Shown: piece by piece, positions 7,975-16,598 of the stretch
How positions within the stretch are numbered: the first letter of the stretch is position 1
Layout of the letters: each line of letters begins with the position of its first letter
Made by a program: the position numbers and the translations under genes
The notes under the pieces: generated by a model
Databases searched by the model: none
What the model was told of the DNA's origin: nothing
The model's input: only the letters and a program-made list of their open reading frames with translations
Assembly (NCBI RefSeq): GCF_023151555.2
Contig: NZ_CP100426.1
Span: 558,001 to 622,000, forward strand
Origin: Photobacterium sp. CCB-ST2H9
Lineage (GTDB): Bacteria > Pseudomonadota > Gammaproteobacteria > Enterobacterales > Vibrionaceae
Reading direction: 5' to 3'
Length of the DNA stretch: 64,000 nucleotides

Positions 7975-8442
7975 TTACAACTTACGTCCCAAGCGTTTTT
8001 CGACCTGTTTCTTTTCCCAGTCTGTGCTGAAGAAACTAAATACCTCGAAAGTATTCGCTGCCTGAATCGCCACCCCAATCCCCCAGCCCATTGCCGGCCA
8101 CCAGGCCCAGATATAGTCAGGGTTTGTGACAAAATTAATGACAAATAAAACACCAATCACCAGGCAGTAGGTGATTAAGTGGGAATAAAAAGCTTTGATA
8201 TCGCGCACATAAGACAATGCACGTTTTTCTTCTTCGGTCACTGCGTTGTCGTTGTTCATGTCAGGCTCCTGTTTCAGTTCATTAATATCAACTTCGAAAA
8301 CAGCCGCGAATGACTTCAGGGTTTCTAAACCGGCATTTCCACCTCGCTCAATCCGCTGGATAGTCCGGACACTGACACCACTCAGTTGGGCTAACTGTTC
8401 CTGAGACCAACCTCGCTGTAATCTGAGCTTTCTGATAATCAT
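7975..8442 (-). CDS. XRE-family HTH with C-terminal 2TM domain
   Basis: This 155-residue protein has an N-terminal XRE helix-turn-helix (KLRLQRGWSQEQLAQLSGVSVRTIQRIERGGNAGLETLKSFAAVF). A C-terminal 2TM domain follows, with HLITYCLVIGVLFVINFVTNP and WWPAMGWGIGVAIQAANTF as the two membrane segments and a polar tail EKKQVEKRLGRKL. The architecture suggests a membrane-tethered DNA-binding protein; the family is common but uncharacterised. AAAGGA lies 10 bases before the ATG. A terminator follows at 7921-7947. The gene stands alone. Confidence 0.85.
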   Translation of the reverse strand: MIIRKLRLQRGWSQEQLAQLSGVSVRTIQRIERGGNAGLETLKSFAAVFEVDINELKQEPDMNNDNAVTEEEKRALSYVRDIKAFYSHLITYCLVIGVLFVINFVTNPDYIWAWWPAMGWGIGVAIQAANTFEVFSFFSTDWEKKQVEKRLGRKL

Positions 8443-8562
8443 TTTTCAAATTCCTTTTGCTGTTTCGTTGTCACTGTATCGTTTTTACGACCTGACAGGT
8501 GACGACATTCGCCCGACATGAACCTGACACTTCTTTTATTTCAATAAGTTAAAACCAAAACT

Positions 8563-8808
8563 TTATTGAAAGACGACAACATCAAAGTGAGCATTTGGCC
8601 GGGTCGCTGCCATACTGACCAGCTCATCCAGGATCACAATGTGTAAACCATTGGCTGTTTTGATCGACATACATTCCTGCCTTGCTGCATTGCGAAGCGT
8701 GTCTGCAGCCTCACCAATCACCACACCACCATTTTGCAGGATGAGTTTCACCGGCAACTTGTACAAACAGGCAATTTCAATGTAATCATATTGCTGGCAG
8801 GAAATCAT
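8563..8808 (-). CDS. rof: Rho-binding antiterminator Rof (YaeO)
   Basis: This small acidic protein of about 81 residues matches the Rof/YaeO pattern: MISCQQYDYIEIACLYKLPVKLILQNGGVVIGEAADTL, a middle segment, then HIVILDELVSMAATRPNAHFDVVVF. Rof binds the Rho primary RNA site and inhibits Rho-dependent termination in E. coli. The ATG at 8808 is favoured by AAGGAGAAG upstream; an in-frame GTG at 8814 is possible. It is a single gene with no clear operon partners. Confidence 0.85.
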   Translation of the reverse strand: MISCQQYDYIEIACLYKLPVKLILQNGGVVIGEAADTLRNAARQECMSIKTANGLHIVILDELVSMAATRPNAHFDVVVFQ

Positions 8809-8865
8809 GCACACTTCTCCTTCCGGGCACCGCTCACAGAATCGAAAGTCGATTCTCCCGGTCCG

Positions 8866-9267
8866 TTACTTTTTCACCCAATACATGCCTTCAGATTTCG
8901 GCCGTGACAGCTGAAAACCAAATTTTTCATACAGTGCAGGGACATCTGCCATCAAAGACACATAAGAACGGGGAAATGCTTCCCGGTCGAGATAGGCCAT
9001 GATGTATTCCATGATCTGCCGACCCAGTCCTTTGCCCTGATGTTCAGGGTCGACTGCAACATCAACGATCTCAAAATTGATGGCACCGTCACCAATCACA
9101 CGGCCCATCGCAACTGCTTGACCTTCATAAAGGATATGGATGCCGTACAAACTGTTCGGCAGCCCCTTCACGGCCGCCTCATAGGAACGGGGAGACAAAC
9201 CAGAAATTTCGCGTAAACGCAGAAAATCTTCCGGAGCGACAACTTGCTCAACCATCTGGTATCCCAT
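8866..9267 (-). CDS. GNAT-family N-acetyltransferase
   Basis: This 133-residue GNAT protein has the central acetyl-CoA binding motif VDVAVDPEHQGKGLGRQIMEYIMAYL (Q/RxxGxG/A reads QGKGLG) and the C-terminal ALYEKFGFQ. It is of the small single-domain GNAT type. The acceptor cannot be deduced. AAGGAA lies 11 bases before the ATG at 9267, and an alternative ATG four codons later is possible. Confidence 0.85.
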   Translation of the reverse strand: MGYQMVEQVVAPEDFLRLREISGLSPRSYEAAVKGLPNSLYGIHILYEGQAVAMGRVIGDGAINFEIVDVAVDPEHQGKGLGRQIMEYIMAYLDREAFPRSYVSLMADVPALYEKFGFQLSRPKSEGMYWVKK

Positions 9268-9373
9268 TGATTCAATTTCCTTTTTATCATTTCAATCAGT
9301 GCAGGATTCTAACAAGCCAGAACAAATTAAACATCAGCGTAAAAAGGAAAATGTGAACACTCATGCGTATATA

Positions 9374-9399
9374 AAAATCCGCACTTCAGTGCGGATTTT
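9374..9399 (-). terminator. Rho-independent terminator after the YddG-like gene
   Basis: AAAATCCGCAC at 9374-9384 pairs perfectly with GTGCGGATTTT at 9389-9399 around TTCA. Both flanks are A/T-rich, so it can terminate the exporter gene (stop at 9411) on the minus strand. Confidence 0.85.
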
Positions 9400-9410
9400 C
9401 AGAATAAAGC

Positions 9411-10328
9411 TCAGGCTTGTTCTTCCTGTAGCAGTTCCCCGGCAGGCTTTTCCCGGGTCAGCCACCAGCACAGTAAAGAAGCGAGGGTGACCATGACTAC
9501 GCCCTGCCAGAACGTGGCCGTCAATTTTAAACCCAGTAAATAGGCCGACAGAAAAGTCGAAAACACCGGTACAAAATAAGACAGCGTCGCCAGCAGCACC
9601 ATGTTTCCGCCAATAATCCCGATGTTCCATAATGCATATCCGCCTCCCATCGCTAGGCCTGCCAACAGCAGATCCCAGATGACGGGCAAGGTCCATTGCA
9701 TTGCGGGCTCCTGAGTGAACAGATATTTGACCCACAATGCCACCGCAGTTGCAGCAAAAAACCAGGTGATTGCATTTTTGCCGTTCGACATCCCGCGGGT
9801 AATATTGCAGTAAATCGCCCAGATAAAGGCCCCGCAGAGCGCCAACGAATAACTCACCGGATTACTCTGAACATTCGCCGTCAGCTGGCTGACTGATAAG
9901 CCACTATCGCCGGACACTGTCCAGGCCACCCCGAAAAAAGACAACATCAGTGATGGATACAGCAGCCAGCTGACCCGCCGACGGGACAACAGCACAGCGA
10001 ACAAAACGGTCAGACAAGGCCAAAGGTAATTGATGAGTCCCATTTCGACCGCTTGTAATCTGTCATTTGCCATCCCTAAAGCCAGTGCCAGGCACATTTC
10101 ATAGCTGACAAACAATGTTCCGCCAATCAACAAATAACGGGATGAGAACGAGGACAACTTTGGTAAACCAACAGTGAATATCAGGATGACTGTACTGACC
10201 GTGTAAATCATAGCTGCGCCGCCCACAGGACCGAGTTGTTCGGTCACACTGCGTATCAGCGCAACAACACTGCTGAAGAGAAAAATCGCGCCACAACCGG
10301 CTAAGGTAAAATGATTCTTGCCAGACAC
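9411..10328 (-). CDS. yddG: YddG-like aromatic amino acid exporter (EamA/DMT family)
   Basis: This 305-residue protein has ten predicted hydrophobic segments in two EamA repeats. The first repeat begins LAGCGAIFLFSSVVALIRSVTE and contains MGLINYLWPCLTVLFAVLLSR, a block typical of YddG. The second begins SYSLALCGAFIWAIYCNITRG. YddG exports aromatic amino acids and some toxic analogues across the inner membrane in E. coli. The gene stands alone and ends at a strong terminator. The YddG assignment within DMT exporters rests on pattern recognition only. Confidence 0.8.
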   Translation of the reverse strand: MSGKNHFTLAGCGAIFLFSSVVALIRSVTEQLGPVGGAAMIYTVSTVILIFTVGLPKLSSFSSRYLLIGGTLFVSYEMCLALALGMANDRLQAVEMGLINYLWPCLTVLFAVLLSRRRVSWLLYPSLMLSFFGVAWTVSGDSGLSVSQLTANVQSNPVSYSLALCGAFIWAIYCNITRGMSNGKNAITWFFAATAVALWVKYLFTQEPAMQWTLPVIWDLLLAGLAMGGGYALWNIGIIGGNMVLLATLSYFVPVFSTFLSAYLLGLKLTATFWQGVVMVTLASLLCWWLTREKPAGELLQEEQA

Positions 10329-10406
10329 TGCTCAACCCTGAATTTTTATATCTTGAATGAAAGGATCAACAGTGCCTGATCTTCACGCGCATCACAAGAT
10401 CAGGAT

Positions 10407-10967
10407 TCAACATTCATACTCAGGGGTATATTTCAGAAGTGCCATATCCTTACTCAGCTTTTGTGCGACCTGTAGTGCCAATTTTTGTTTGGTTTTGACG
10501 CCTTCAAAAGCACGCTTTTCCTGCGTGCCGATAAAAGGCATGACCAGCAGGTGGTATTCGTTAATCAAAGCGGCTTCCACTAAAGCTGCACCTAAAGCTG
10601 GACTGTCGAATAACACGACAGTCCCGGACACCCCATTCAGGAACTGACTCACCTGGTCGATGCCCTCACCACAGATCACTTCTGTATTGTGCCAGGCATA
10701 AGTTAACGGCTGAGAAGAAACGACATACTTCGGAATCGACTGTAACTCCAGAGCCAGGTACTGCATATACTTGGGTAAATCTGACTTTGTGACTGCTTCC
10801 GGCCAATAAGGCGTCAGCAAATCATACGTTGCCCGCTCCAGTAAAAACGCGTCAGCAGAGAGAAGAACTTCCAATGCATACTCATAACGCGACTGGTCTG
10901 CCACCCGATCCTCGGGATGGCAGTAACCATTTAAAGACATATTCAAAGAATAAATCAGATGAGCCAT
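10407..10967 (-). CDS. Dihydrofolate reductase / RibD C-terminal-like protein
   Basis: This 186-residue protein has the pattern of DHFR-like proteins related to the RibD C-terminal domain: LIYSLNMSLNGY at the N-terminus, SADAFLLERATYDLLTPYW (the G-R-x-T-Y position reads ERATY), and a C-terminal NEYHLLVMPFIGTQEKRAFEG. Members bind NADPH but mostly have unknown substrates. The GR of the usual LLGRxTY reads LERATY here, a small departure. It is a single gene with AGGAGG upstream of the ATG. Confidence 0.8.
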   Translation of the reverse strand: MAHLIYSLNMSLNGYCHPEDRVADQSRYEYALEVLLSADAFLLERATYDLLTPYWPEAVTKSDLPKYMQYLALELQSIPKYVVSSQPLTYAWHNTEVICGEGIDQVSQFLNGVSGTVVLFDSPALGAALVEAALINEYHLLVMPFIGTQEKRAFEGVKTKQKLALQVAQKLSKDMALLKYTPEYEC

Positions 10968-11109
10968 GGGAACCTCCTGTTGTCATGACGACCACGGAGG
11001 ATTCTCCGCGCGACTGTGATACCAGTATTTGCAGAGAGTGTTACTTTTGCCAGTTTATCGGTCAGAAAAGAGAGATAAAAAGGCTAAGCTTTTCCTGATA
11101 AATCAATCA

Positions 11110-11727
11110 CTATTGTTCTGCACGTGCCAGCAGGACGCCCATAGAAACAAATAAAGAACCAAAAATACGATTCAGCGATTTCATGGTTGCAGGGCTGGTC
11201 AGATAAGGTTTTGCGACACTCGCCATGAAGGCGTAACCCAGCATGACGCAGGTATCAACCAACACGACCGTCACACCCAAAACCAGATATTGCATCGCCA
11301 TTGCCTGTTGCGGGTCAATAAACTGAGGCAGAAATGCCGCCAGGAAAATGATCGACTTCGGATTCATCATATTGACGATATAACACTGGCGGATCAGCGC
11401 TTTCGTGTTGACCACAGTGTCTGTTTCACTGACCGTCTCTCGCTTCGCCATCAGAATTTTCGTGACACCGATATAGATCAGATACGCAGCACCCACATAT
11501 TTAATGACCGTATATGCCGTCGCAGAGGACGCCAGCAAAGCTCCCAATCCAAAAGATACAATCAGCAAATGAGATATCAGCGCCAGTTGCAACCCGACAA
11601 TCCCTTTGATTGCAGTTTTAAACCCGGCATTCAGAGAATTACTGATCGATGCCACTGTCCCAGCCCCAGGCGCCAGACTAAACACAACACAAGCAGCAAA
11701 AAAGGTGAACCAAAGAGAGAGCGCCAT
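11110..11727 (-). CDS. LysE/RhtB family exporter
   Basis: This 205-residue membrane protein has the family start WFTFFAACVVFSLAPGAGTVASISNSLNAGFKTAIKGIVG and the ILMAKRE loop, then NMMNPKSIIFLAAFLPQF. About six hydrophobic segments are visible. The family exports amino acids or homoserine lactones; the substrate cannot be assigned. The canonical SPGPN motif reads APGAG in this protein. It stands alone; 256 bases with no recognisable gene separate it from the upstream YcaC-like gene. Confidence 0.85.
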   Translation of the reverse strand: MALSLWFTFFAACVVFSLAPGAGTVASISNSLNAGFKTAIKGIVGLQLALISHLLIVSFGLGALLASSATAYTVIKYVGAAYLIYIGVTKILMAKRETVSETDTVVNTKALIRQCYIVNMMNPKSIIFLAAFLPQFIDPQQAMAMQYLVLGVTVVLVDTCVMLGYAFMASVAKPYLTSPATMKSLNRIFGSLFVSMGVLLARAEQ

Positions 11728-11983
11728 ACGAAATCCTTATACGACAAGGTTGAAAACAGAGGCGTATCAATACCGCATCCCTGTCATCTGCGCAAGCATC
11801 ACACTGTCCTGAGGTGGTCAGACTGAAATGAGAAGAGGAAATGGATCAATCGGATTCCCCCTGTAAAGGCTCTTCGGTATATGCCGATGCGAAACCGTTT
11901 CAATGGATTTACCCAATATGGATGCACCAAACAGTAATTCTCCAGAGTGATGATGGCTTTCCAGCTCATCATCACTACCGGTG

Positions 11984-12610
11984 TCATTTTCCTTGCTGAA
12001 GCGTAAAGTAACTGTTCATTAAGTTCCTGTAATCAGGAATATGATTGGAAAACAGCGTTCCCAGTCCTTCAATGTCGTTTCGCCAGTCACGGTGTAATTC
12101 ACAGGCCGCGCCAAACCAGGTCATCATCTGAGCCCCCGCCGCCGACATCCGATCCCACGCGGCATCACGAGTCATCGCGTTAAAGGTGCCGGAAGCATCA
12201 GCAATCACGAAAACTTCATATCCGGCTTCAATCGCAGACAGCACCGGAAACGCGACGCAGACTTCCGTCACCACACCCGCCACAATCAGCTGCTTTTTCC
12301 CGGTCGCTTTCACGGCCGCAACAAAATCGTCATTATCCCATGCATTGATCTGCCCTGGTCTTGCTATATATGGGGCATCAGGAAACATTTCTTTCAGTTC
12401 AGGCACTAAAGGGCCGTTCGGACCTTGCTCAAAACTCGTTGTTAAAATTGTGGGTAATTTAAAATAAAGCGCCATATCGGCTAAAGCCAGGACGTTGTTT
12501 TTAAACTTATCCGGGTCTATATCTCTGACCAGGGATAAGAGTCCGGTTTGATGGTCCACCAGAAGCACTGCCGCATTGTCTTTATCCAATCGAACATATG
12601 GGTTACTCAT
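11984..12610 (-). CDS. Isochorismatase-family cysteine hydrolase (YcaC-like)
   Basis: This 208-residue hydrolase has an Asp in VLLVDHQTGL, a Lys in KATGKKQLIVAGVVTEVCVAFP and a Cys in TEVCVAF, which together form the D-K-C triad of the superfamily. YcaC-like proteins are octameric hydrolases of unknown natural substrate. I chose the ATG at 12610 because AAGGAG lies just upstream and homologues begin near this point; the frame extends to 12721 without support. The stop codon overlaps the ATG of a short unrecognised frame on the same strand. Confidence 0.85.
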   Translation of the reverse strand: MSNPYVRLDKDNAAVLLVDHQTGLLSLVRDIDPDKFKNNVLALADMALYFKLPTILTTSFEQGPNGPLVPELKEMFPDAPYIARPGQINAWDNDDFVAAVKATGKKQLIVAGVVTEVCVAFPVLSAIEAGYEVFVIADASGTFNAMTRDAAWDRMSAAGAQMMTWFGAACELHRDWRNDIEGLGTLFSNHIPDYRNLMNSYFTLQQGK

Positions 12611-13042
12611 CAGAGCTCTCCTTAGATTTGATGCTGAATAGTCCTTTAAAAACAATAAGATTGGGGAAACATGTCCCGAACAATCAAACTCGAAGTCACC
12701 ATTCTTTGTGTTATCCCCCAAAATATAGACTGTTTTTTAAAACCCGTTCAATAAAAAGAGGCGGCATCAATAACCTCAGACGATATCCGGAATACATAAT
12801 GTTTAGATAGAGAATCTTCTTTTCTTTGAACACTGACTGATCATCATTGAATTCAAAATTTCACCCTATTTATTAACAAAAATAAAACCAATTCACTTTC
12901 AGAATGAGGACTGACCAGTACGAATTCACGATTGACAACGAACCATCATTCTATATTTAGTCACTGGCTTATATTACAATCCAGCAAAAATCAGAAAACC
13001 TCTGTAAAAAACAGAGAAAACATTCAACAGACAGACATTCAA
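12611..13042. other. Intergenic region between ycaC-like and beta-lactamase genes
   Basis: This AT-rich stretch separates two divergent genes and should contain both promoters. I see no convincing gene, RNA or strong inverted repeat in it. The in-frame extension of the beta-lactamase frame to 12932 has no signal peptide at its start and is not credible as coding. Confidence 0.5.
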
Positions 13043-13894
13043 ATGAAAAATACATGCCTTTTTATCGGATTAATGCTTTTCGCGCCACTCACCTTTTCTT
13101 CGACCCTGGAAGAAACCATTTCATCAATTGAACAACGGACGTCCGGTCAAATTGGTGTCTCTGTTTTAGATACCCAAAATAAACAAACCTGGGACTATAA
13201 GGGCAATGAACGCTTTCCAATGATGAGTACGTTCAAAACCCTGGCCTGTGCAAAAATGCTCTACGATGCTGAACAGGGTCATCTCGATAAGAGCACATCC
13301 GTAGCGGTCGATGCAGATCAGCTTATCACCTGGTCCCCCGCCACGGAAAAGCTGGCCGGCAGCACGATCACCATCGAAAAAGCCTGTGAAGCCACCATGC
13401 TGACAAGCGATAACACAGCGGCTAATCTGGTTTTACAGCAGATCGGCGGCCCTCAGGGCGTGACAAAGTTTTTACGTGAAATTGGCGATAACTCTACTCA
13501 GCTGGATCGAATTGAACCGCTGTTAAATCAGGCTGAAGCCGGTGATTTGCGTGATACAACCACGCCCAATGCGATGGTTAAGGCTTTAAACACGCTTTTG
13601 TTTGGGACTGTACTGTCTGAACATTCAACAGCACAACTTCAACGCTGGATGCAAAACAATCAGGTTTCAGATCCGCTGCTCCGTTCTGTACTGCCCAAAG
13701 GCTGGTTCATTGCCGACCGCTCGGGCGCAGGTGGCCATGGCTCTCGCGGTATTACCGCAATTGTCTGGAACCCGACACGTGAGCCCGTTATCATCAGCAT
13801 TTATCTGACACAATCATCGCTGGAAATGTCAGAACGGAATCAAGTGATTGCCGAAATCGGTCAAGGGATATTGAAAGCATACCGCATTCAATAA
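13043..13894 (+). CDS. Class A beta-lactamase, CARB/PSE (carbenicillinase) type
   Basis: This is a serine beta-lactamase of about 283 residues with a signal peptide (MKNTCLFIGLMLFAPLTFSS), so it acts in the periplasm. The catalytic S-x-x-K is in MMSTFKTL, SDN in LTSDNTAAN, the omega-loop Glu in EPLLNQA, and the KTG position reads RSG (DRSGAGGHGSRG). An Arg at that position is typical of the carbenicillin-hydrolysing CARB/PSE group, which is chromosomal in several Vibrio species. I chose the ATG at 13043 from the signal peptide; no strong Shine-Dalgarno is visible. Surrounding DNA shows no integron or transposon, which suggests an intrinsic gene. Confidence 0.93.
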   Translation: MKNTCLFIGLMLFAPLTFSSTLEETISSIEQRTSGQIGVSVLDTQNKQTWDYKGNERFPMMSTFKTLACAKMLYDAEQGHLDKSTSVAVDADQLITWSPATEKLAGSTITIEKACEATMLTSDNTAANLVLQQIGGPQGVTKFLREIGDNSTQLDRIEPLLNQAEAGDLRDTTTPNAMVKALNTLLFGTVLSEHSTAQLQRWMQNNQVSDPLLRSVLPKGWFIADRSGAGGHGSRGITAIVWNPTREPVIISIYLTQSSLEMSERNQVIAEIGQGILKAYRIQ

Positions 13895-13945
13895 TTTTAA
13901 AAAAATGCAATCAATGATAAACAATAAAAATATATAAGGATAATC

Positions 13946-14707
13946 ATGAGCTTTTTATTACTTTCAGTTTTACTTCTGCTCACCATTTTCTTGTCTTTCA
14001 GAAAATGGAAAAAAACAGCATCTGTTTTATCTTTTCTTTTAACCGCAATCACTTTATTGATTGGTACAGGTATCATCCCTAAGTACTTATTAGAAAATTT
14101 ACAGGTGAAATATCAGGAAAAACCGCAGATACACTGGGCATCTAAAAATGCGATTGTGTTATTAGGTGCAGGCACAGAAAAGATCGAAACTCTGACGTCT
14201 ATTGAACCCACCTTTTTTGCATACAGCCGGATCAGTGAAACTGCCAGTCAATATAAAAGCTGTGAAGCAAGCCAGCAAATCTGTAACGTGATTATCAGTG
14301 GTGGTGATGCCCAGAAAAACGGCCGCTCTGAAGCAGCGGTGTATCAGGATGCGCTTTTGAAACTGGGAGTACCGGCTGCTGACATTGTGGTGGAACCCGA
14401 CAGCATGAATACCTGGAAAAATGCTGAATTTACCAGCCAGATTATCCGGATGAATCACTTTGACCATGTCGTTCTGGTTTCATCAGGTTTACACATGAGA
14501 CGCAGTGAACTTTATTTCAAACATTTTGGTGTTCTGGTCACGCCGGTGAGAGCTGATTATATGGCCGCCAGACCAACATGGATTCCCAACTGGTATAACT
14601 TCGTCATGACCGATTTTGCATTGCATGAATACATTGGTCATCTCAGATACGACATTTATAACTTCATGGGATGGAATATTCAGCGGCAGAATCCGGGAGA
14701 CGCCTGA
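13946..14707 (+). CDS. YdcF/ElyC-like DUF218 membrane protein
   Basis: This 253-residue protein has two N-terminal hydrophobic segments (FLLLSVLLLLTIFLSF and VLSFLLTAITLLIGTGIIP) followed by a DUF218 domain: AIVLLGAGTEKI, then VIISGGDAQKNGRSEAAVYQDALLKLGVPAADIVVEPDSMNTWKNAEF, and VVLVSSGLHMRRSELYFKHFG. ElyC of E. coli belongs to this family and affects peptidoglycan precursor flow. It lies 51 bases downstream of the beta-lactamase on the same strand, so co-transcription is possible. AAGGATAATC precedes the ATG. Confidence 0.85.
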   Translation: MSFLLLSVLLLLTIFLSFRKWKKTASVLSFLLTAITLLIGTGIIPKYLLENLQVKYQEKPQIHWASKNAIVLLGAGTEKIETLTSIEPTFFAYSRISETASQYKSCEASQQICNVIISGGDAQKNGRSEAAVYQDALLKLGVPAADIVVEPDSMNTWKNAEFTSQIIRMNHFDHVVLVSSGLHMRRSELYFKHFGVLVTPVRADYMAARPTWIPNWYNFVMTDFALHEYIGHLRYDIYNFMGWNIQRQNPGDA

Positions 14708-14830
14708 ATAAATCACCCTTAATATTCCCCCCTTCATCGCTTTAACAGCATGATTCTTCTGTGGTTCCAAGGTCATTCCCTCAGAGCCACAGAAAATACA
14801 TGTAGCAACAATACATGTGACGACGCGACC

Positions 14831-16024
14831 TCAGGATATATTCATCGCTCTGGCATAACTCGAAGGTGAAAATTGGAAAGTAACGAGAAGCATCATGACA
14901 AGCGTCAGGCTCAACATGAACCATGACGTCTGAAAGGTGCCAGTCCATTCAAACAATAAACTGACGAGATAAGGTGTCATGGCCGTGATGATAAAGCCAA
15001 TCCCCTGTACAAAAGCGGTCAGTGCGCCAGCAAGTCTCGGCGCAGACAGGTGATCAAGCGCGACCGTCAAAGTCAGTGCAAAACAAGCGCCCAATCCGCA
15101 GCCAATCATTGCCACCCATACAACCAGCATCGCTTCAGGCATCAACATCAAGCCGCTCAGCCCCGCAAACTGAATTCCGACAGCAAAGAACAACCAGAGT
15201 CGTCTGTCCAGTCGTCCGGAAGACAATGCCGGTGCCACCACTGCAGCAATCACCTGAAACACCGTCATGATGCCAATCAGTTTGCCACTGTTTTCTGCAT
15301 TCCAGCCCAGAGACTGAGCGAAAGTCGGTAACCAGGTAATCATGGATGCATAGACGCCATTCGCCAGTCCAAAGTAACTGGCAAGTAACCAGGCCCGACG
15401 ATTTCCCCAAAAATTGACCGGAACACTTTTATCATGGGTCTCCAGGACTTCCCTGGGTTTTAACCACCATAACAGTGCTGCAATCAAGGCAGGGACAATC
15501 CAAACCCCCAACCCTGTTTGCCAGTTCTCAGAATAATGTGCAACTTGAGGACTCAATATGGCCACAAGGCCCCCACCAGCCATCAGCGAGGCGGAATAGC
15601 CGCCCATCGCCAACGGCACTGATTGCGGATACCAGCGTTTGACCACCCCGGGAGTGAGCGTCTGTACTATTGCGATCCCAATTCCCGCCAGCATTGCGGT
15701 GACGATCAGTCCGAAACCATCCGTCATCCAGAACCGACTGAAACTCGCTGTGGCGATGGTAAACAGTCCTGTCGATATCCAGACACTTTCACTCAGCCGA
15801 CGTTCTACAAAAGGTAACAGTAACGGAAACAGTCCCATGCACAGCATCGGTAAAACCGTCAACATCGAAGCAGCCTGTACACTAAGTCCGGTGTCCATAC
15901 GAATGTCATCCAGCAAAGGACCAATCGCAGTGATCGGCGGACGTAAATTGACCGCTAACCCAATGATGACCAGCATTGGCCAGAAAGCTCTGACCGCGAA
16001 AAAACGTTTGTTCAGTTCAGCCAT
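14831..16024 (-). CDS. cynX: Cyanate/nitrate-type MFS transporter CynX
   Basis: This 397-residue transporter of the CynX/NimT branch of the major facilitator superfamily has LRPPITAIGPLLDDIR, GIGIAIVQTLTPGVVKRWYPQ, MGGYSASLMAGGGL and AGALTAFVQGIGFIITAMTPY, and about twelve hydrophobic segments. E. coli CynX is thought to transport cyanate. The frame extends to 16072, but a terminator-like hairpin at 16055-16083 lies there and CynX homologues begin close to the ATG at 16024. It follows cynT and cynS on the same strand, as in the cyn operon, but behind that hairpin. Confidence 0.85.
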   Translation of the reverse strand: MAELNKRFFAVRAFWPMLVIIGLAVNLRPPITAIGPLLDDIRMDTGLSVQAASMLTVLPMLCMGLFPLLLPFVERRLSESVWISTGLFTIATASFSRFWMTDGFGLIVTAMLAGIGIAIVQTLTPGVVKRWYPQSVPLAMGGYSASLMAGGGLVAILSPQVAHYSENWQTGLGVWIVPALIAALLWWLKPREVLETHDKSVPVNFWGNRRAWLLASYFGLANGVYASMITWLPTFAQSLGWNAENSGKLIGIMTVFQVIAAVVAPALSSGRLDRRLWLFFAVGIQFAGLSGLMLMPEAMLVVWVAMIGCGLGACFALTLTVALDHLSAPRLAGALTAFVQGIGFIITAMTPYLVSLLFEWTGTFQTSWFMLSLTLVMMLLVTFQFSPSSYARAMNIS

Positions 16025-16054
16025 GATGAATAGAAAAGCACGCTTAAATTTGAA

Positions 16055-16083
16055 AGAAAAAAGCCGACGCACAGCGCCGACTT
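16055..16083 (-). terminator. Terminator or attenuator between cynS and cynX
   Basis: On the minus strand AAGTCGGCGC pairs with GCGTCGGCTT around TGT (10 pairs, two of them G-U), followed by six T. It lies 17 bases after the cynS stop and 31 bases before the cynX start, so cynX is probably expressed at a lower level than cynT and cynS. Confidence 0.7.
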
Positions 16084-16099
16084 CACGATGAAAACCCGA

Positions 16100-16570
16100 T
16101 CAGAAAGGTTTGTATGGTAAAAATTTGCCATCAAGCGTAATGACTGCCCGTGAGCCGCCTTCCGGGTCTTCAACCTTCTTGATATCCATCCGGAAGTTGA
16201 TTGCACTGATGATGCCATCACCAAACTTCTCGTGGACCAATGCTTTGAGCGTGGTGCCATAGACTTGCATCATCTCGTAAAAGCGATAGATCGTCGGGTC
16301 CGACGGCATATTGTTTTCGACACTACCTCGCATCGGAATCGCTTGCAGCAGTTCTATCGCCTGCTCATCCAGGCCGAGTCTGGCACCAACCAATTGCGCA
16401 CTCTCTGCCGGCAATGGCTGCTGTCCGAGCAATGCCGCCGTGACGAAAATATCACTGAGGCCTGTACCTTCCGCGATTTGCTCAAAAGAGAGATTTTTCT
16501 TCGCTTTGGCTTCAATAATGCGATCGGTGAGTTCACGTCGGGCAGTATTCACAATTTGTGATTGGATCAT
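16100..16570 (-). CDS. cynS: Cyanase (cyanate hydratase)
   Basis: This 156-residue enzyme has the length of the E. coli protein. Cyanase makes ammonia and carbon dioxide from cyanate and bicarbonate. The conserved C-terminal catalytic domain is evident in [32 protein letters not shown] and the terminal [24 protein letters not shown]; active-site Arg, Glu and Ser positions are present in [17 protein letters not shown] chose the ATG at 16570 because GAGGAAAAATAG precedes it and it reproduces family length; an upstream ATG at 16585 is less likely. It lies 28 bases downstream of cynT. Confidence 0.96.
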   Translation of the reverse strand: MIQSQIVNTARRELTDRIIEAKAKKNLSFEQIAEGTGLSDIFVTAALLGQQPLPAESAQLVGARLGLDEQAIELLQAIPMRGSVENNMPSDPTIYRFYEMMQVYGTTLKALVHEKFGDGIISAINFRMDIKKVEDPEGGSRAVITLDGKFLPYKPF

Positions 16571-16598
16571 TCTATTTTTCCTCATGTAGATGAATCAG

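Noticed and set aside
11799..11987. 62-codon minus-strand frame whose ATG overlaps the ycaC-like stop, with AAGGA upstream
   Set aside because: The start context is good, but the translation has no family resemblance or regular composition; I keep it only as a remote possibility.
13043..14707. Mobile resistance cassette around the beta-lactamase
   Set aside because: No attC site, integrase, IS element or change of neighbours' style was seen near it.
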